From Planctomycetaceae bacterium (GTDB lineage Bacteria > Planctomycetota > Planctomycetia > Planctomycetales > Planctomycetaceae), in the NCBI GenBank assembly GCA_021732845.1, contig JAKFUF010000160.1, forward strand, positions 1-34,609: a DNA stretch of 34,609 bases, in the 5' to 3' direction. Below, in pieces: positions 32,057 to 34,609 of this stretch. The position numbers and the translations under genes were made by a program. Numbering within the stretch: position 1 is the stretch's first letter; each line of letters starts with the position of its first letter. Below the pieces are notes generated by a model that worked only from the letters and a program-made list of their open reading frames with translations, searched no databases and had not been told where the DNA came from.

Positions 32057-34609
32057 ATGTTGAACTCTGGCGGGCCACCTCTGGAATTTCGCCGGCTCCT
32101 CGCGGCAGTGATCTGCGTGGTGTCACTGACCGGGCTCGGCTCAAACTCGGTCCATGCCGAAGATCCGCGGTACACGGCGGTGTTTGCCAACGGCACGCGG
32201 GTGGATGGCAAGGATCTGCACGACTGGCACGATCCCAAGAGCCAGCCCCGGCTGGACAACCAGAGTCTTGTTGAGCCACCGGTCCGGTGGCTCCAGGACA
32301 ACACGCGCTCTGGCACCCCCACCGCCCTGCCGCCAGCCTTTGTCGAGCTGCGTGGCGGAGACCGGTTGCCAGGCCGCGTCACCAGTGCGGAGGACGGCTC
32401 CGAGAGCATTGCCGACCGCTGGCCGCCGCATGTCATTGTCCAGCCCGATGTCAACGTGCTGCCGGCCGAGGCGCGGTTTGCCGGGGTCCGCGTGGTCGCC
32501 CGGTGGCTCCGCCGGGTGGTGTGGCAGCGGCGCGACGACGACCGCTACCAGCCGGGCACGCTGTTCCTCCGCGATGGCCGGCAGCTCGCCTATCGGGCGA
32601 TTCGCTGGGCCAACACGGGAGTGCGGGTCCTGCTTGAAGCCGAGACGCGTGAAATCCCCTACAGCGACCTGGCGGAGCTGCACCTTCCACAGGCGGATTT
32701 TTGGGATCAGTATTTTGAACAACTGGCGGTCCTTTCTCCCGAGGGCACCAGCCCGCTGCTCCAGCTTGAGACCGTTGACGGACTGCGGGCAACCGCTTCA
32801 GCCGAGCGGTTTCGGCCGCTGACCCTTGGTGGCGGTGACCGGCAAAACTGGCGGCACTTGGTCCAGCCGGCGTGGGCGCTGGAGCCGCTGTGGGTTCGTT
32901 TTCCCACCATCCGGCAATGGCGGTTTTTTGCCGCCAACGACCTCCCACTGACCGTGGTCGACCCGCTCGCGGTCACGCAACGGACGCTGCTGGGCGGTGG
33001 CTCGCAGCCACGGCTCAACAGCAATGTGCTGGGCGGTCCGCTGCGGTCGGGGGATCTGGCGTTTGGCTGGGGCGTGGGAGTCCAAACCTACAACCTGCTC
33101 GAGTTTCCCGTCCCTGCGGCGGCACGGTCGTTTCAAAGCCGCTTCGCCCTCGACCGCGCCGTCGGGCGCGGTGGCTGCGTGAAGGCGGCGGTGTACACCG
33201 GCCCACTGGACGCCGCCCCGCTGTTCCAATCGCCCATCATCGTGGGCACCTCCCCGGCCATCGACACGGGTGTGCTGCCCTTGGCTTTTGCCGACCAGGC
33301 TCCGCGACGGCTGGCGCTGGTGGCAGACCCGGTGTTGAAGGAGCGCCCGGCGGGTGCCGACCCGTTTGAAATTCGCGATCTTTGCGACTGGCTGGAACCG
33401 GTCCTGCAGCTTGATCCCCTGCTCTATCCGCAGGAGTTGAAACAGCGGGCCTCCCTGTCGATTCCGGCCTGGCAGGACTGGACTCCCGCCGCCATGCCGC
33501 CCGGCTCGCTCGCCGTTCAAAACCAATGGGATGACGCGGCCGGGGCGAAGTTATTTCGTGTGCAGGCTGTGCCTCGGCTGGGCTTCCATGCGATGTCTCG
33601 CAAACTCACGGTCAGCGACCGGCAAAAGTTTTTGCTGCTGGCGGTGAGCCGGGTGAACAATGAACCGTGTTCGCTGCAGGTGTCGATCGACAAGCGGGTG
33701 GTGGGCGAGTTTGAGCCACCGCTGCGGCCCGGCCACCAGGATGCCGATCCGCTGTTGATCCCCGTGGAAGCCTATCGCGGCAAGTCGATTCAAATTGAAG
33801 TGTCGCAGATGAGCACGCAGCCACAGGCGTGGCTCGATTGGCGGAACCTGGCGCTCGTCGAGGAGACTCCGCTGCTCAGATGCCTGTTCGATGAGGATGA
33901 CGCCTTCCCGGCTACGCTGCCTGGCGAGGCGGTGGCCCGGTTTGAAACGGCCGACCATGAACGCGGAATCGGTTCCCTGCGGATGAGCCCCGGCCAGCGC
34001 GGCGAGCCGAACCTGGGGTTCAACCTGCCCATCCGCGAGAACCCGCGGCTCGGTGAATACCGGTATGTGCGGTTTGCCTGGAAGAAGCTGGGCGGCGGGT
34101 CGATCGGCCTGCATCTGGCCCACGACGGTCAGTTTGCACCCGAAGAGACGAACATGGCCCGGGCCAGTTTTCGCTATGCCGCCGGTGTCGACCGCCGGGA
34201 GAAACGCCGGTCGGCGATCATCGACGGCATGAAACCGAACGAATGGCAGGTGGTGACCCGCGACCTCTACGCCGACTTCGGCCCGTTCCAGTGGACTGGA
34301 TTCATGCTCGACGCCCCCGACGGCGACGGGGCTCTGTTCGATGGCATCTACCTCGCCCGCCGCCGCGAAGATCTGGAAGCCCTGGCCGTCCCCAAGTCCG
34401 AAGACTTGTTGACCCGCCTCCCCGCCGACCTCCGCCAGCAGGTGCTCGCCCCGCTTCCAGCCACGGTTGTCGCCCCCAACCTCCCACAGAGCGTGGCTGG
34501 CCTCTTCCAAGCCGCCTTGAGCGATTTCAACCCCGGCTTCAGCACCCGCCAATCGGGTCACGAAGGGATCTGGCTCCTCAAAGAGTTCCGCGCCCGCCCC
34601 CGCATCCTC
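32057..34609 (+). CDS. Secreted protein with an NPCBM-like domain (3' end outside the window)
   Basis: From ATG 32057 the frame stays open to the last base (851 codons, no stop). Residues 1-35 form a signal peptide (FRRLLAAVICVVSLTGLG followed by SNSVHA), so the protein is exported. Around residues 335-380 the segment AFGWGVGVQTYNLLEFPVPA, then RFALDRAVGRGGCVKAAVY fits an NPCBM/NEW2 carbohydrate-binding module. The rest is beta-rich with no catalytic motif I can name. Such proteins in planctomycetes often form part of polysaccharide or sulfatase loci. The N-terminal part has long TRV/WLQ-type stretches of unknown type. The start has no strong ribosome site. Confidence 0.75.
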   Translation, partial: MLNSGGPPLEFRRLLAAVICVVSLTGLGSNSVHAEDPRYTAVFANGTRVDGKDLHDWHDPKSQPRLDNQSLVEPPVRWLQDNTRSGTPTALPPAFVELRGGDRLPGRVTSAEDGSESIADRWPPHVIVQPDVNVLPAEARFAGVRVVARWLRRVVWQRRDDDRYQPGTLFLRDGRQLAYRAIRWANTGVRVLLEAETREIPYSDLAELHLPQADFWDQYFEQLAVLSPEGTSPLLQLETVDGLRATASAERFRPLTLGGGDRQNWRHLVQPAWALEPLWVRFPTIRQWRFFAANDLPLTVVDPLAVTQRTLLGGGSQPRLNSNVLGGPLRSGDLAFGWGVGVQTYNLLEFPVPAAARSFQSRFALDRAVGRGGCVKAAVYTGPLDAAPLFQSPIIVGTSPAIDTGVLPLAFADQAPRRLALVADPVLKERPAGADPFEIRDLCDWLEPVLQLDPLLYPQELKQRASLSIPAWQDWTPAAMPPGSLAVQNQWDDAAGAKLFRVQAVPRLGFHAMSRKLTVSDRQKFLLLAVSRVNNEPCSLQVSIDKRVVGEFEPPLRPGHQDADPLLIPVEAYRGKSIQIEVSQMSTQPQAWLDWRNLALVEETPLLRCLFDEDDAFPATLPGEAVARFETADHERGIGSLRMSPGQRGEPNLGFNLPIRENPRLGEYRYVRFAWKKLGGGSIGLHLAHDGQFAPEETNMARASFRYAAGVDRREKRRSAIIDGMKPNEWQVVTRDLYADFGPFQWTGFMLDAPDGDGALFDGIYLARRREDLEALAVPKSEDLLTRLPADLRQQVLAPLPATVVAPNLPQSVAGLFQAALSDFNPGFSTRQSGHEGIWLLKEFRARPRIL

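Noticed and set aside
1-34609. rRNA, tRNA, transposase or integrase genes
   Set aside because: No cloverleaf, rRNA core sequence or transposase/integrase motif was recognised by eye; a tool search could still find a short tRNA.

Overview
The window is about 62% GC by eye and reads as a planctomycete chromosome. Markers are a DUF1501 fragment, a giant protein joining Ser/Thr-kinase, TIR, GYF-like, zinc-ribbon and membrane segments, an NPCBM-type secreted protein, and many short palindromic or AT-rich intergenic repeats. The genus cannot be named. I saw no rRNA, tRNA, CRISPR array, transposase or integrase.

Left part (1-9.3 kb). Two truncated genes meet head to head near base 337: a DUF1501 C-terminus on minus and a superfamily-1 helicase C-terminus on plus. 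They are followed by a ComF-like phosphoribosyltransferase, the kinase-TIR protein, an unknown gene, and a two-gene minus-strand operon of a YehP-type VWA protein and a large SWIM-like partner.

Middle part (9.3-16 kb). This is an accessory region of small genes and debris. It holds broken copies of a small membrane-protein gene with 70-bp palindromic repeats, a DUF3800 gene coupled to an unknown gene, the intact membrane-protein gene, and a DUF3990 (ADP-ribosyltransferase-fold) gene coupled to a 92-residue partner. A zinc-ribbon protein, a KTSC-like protein and two adjacent proteins that each end in a predicted winged helix follow.

Core (15.9-26.1 kb). This is a DNA phosphorothioation (Dnd) locus. 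dndB-dndC-dndD-dndE lie on plus with 4-nt overlaps. dndA is divergent on minus and is followed one base later by a second DndB paralogue with a DGIHR motif. An HNH endonuclease resembling the sulfur-binding-domain restriction enzymes (ScoMcrA type) lies tail to tail with that paralogue. The dndA/dndB gap carries a 25-bp-arm hairpin and a promoter-operator-like palindrome. A convergent esterase and a hicA-hicB pair with a frameshifted hicA follow. No DndFGH genes are visible. In the known biochemistry Dnd proteins put sulfur into the DNA backbone and ScoMcrA-type enzymes cut such DNA, so having both side by side is the main puzzle here.

Right part (26.5-34.6 kb). This looks like ordinary chromosome: an NYN nuclease with a LOTUS/OST-HTH domain and an Arg-rich tail, a Ski2-like RNA helicase, a FloA flotillin, and the first 851 codons of a secreted NPCBM-containing protein that runs off the window.
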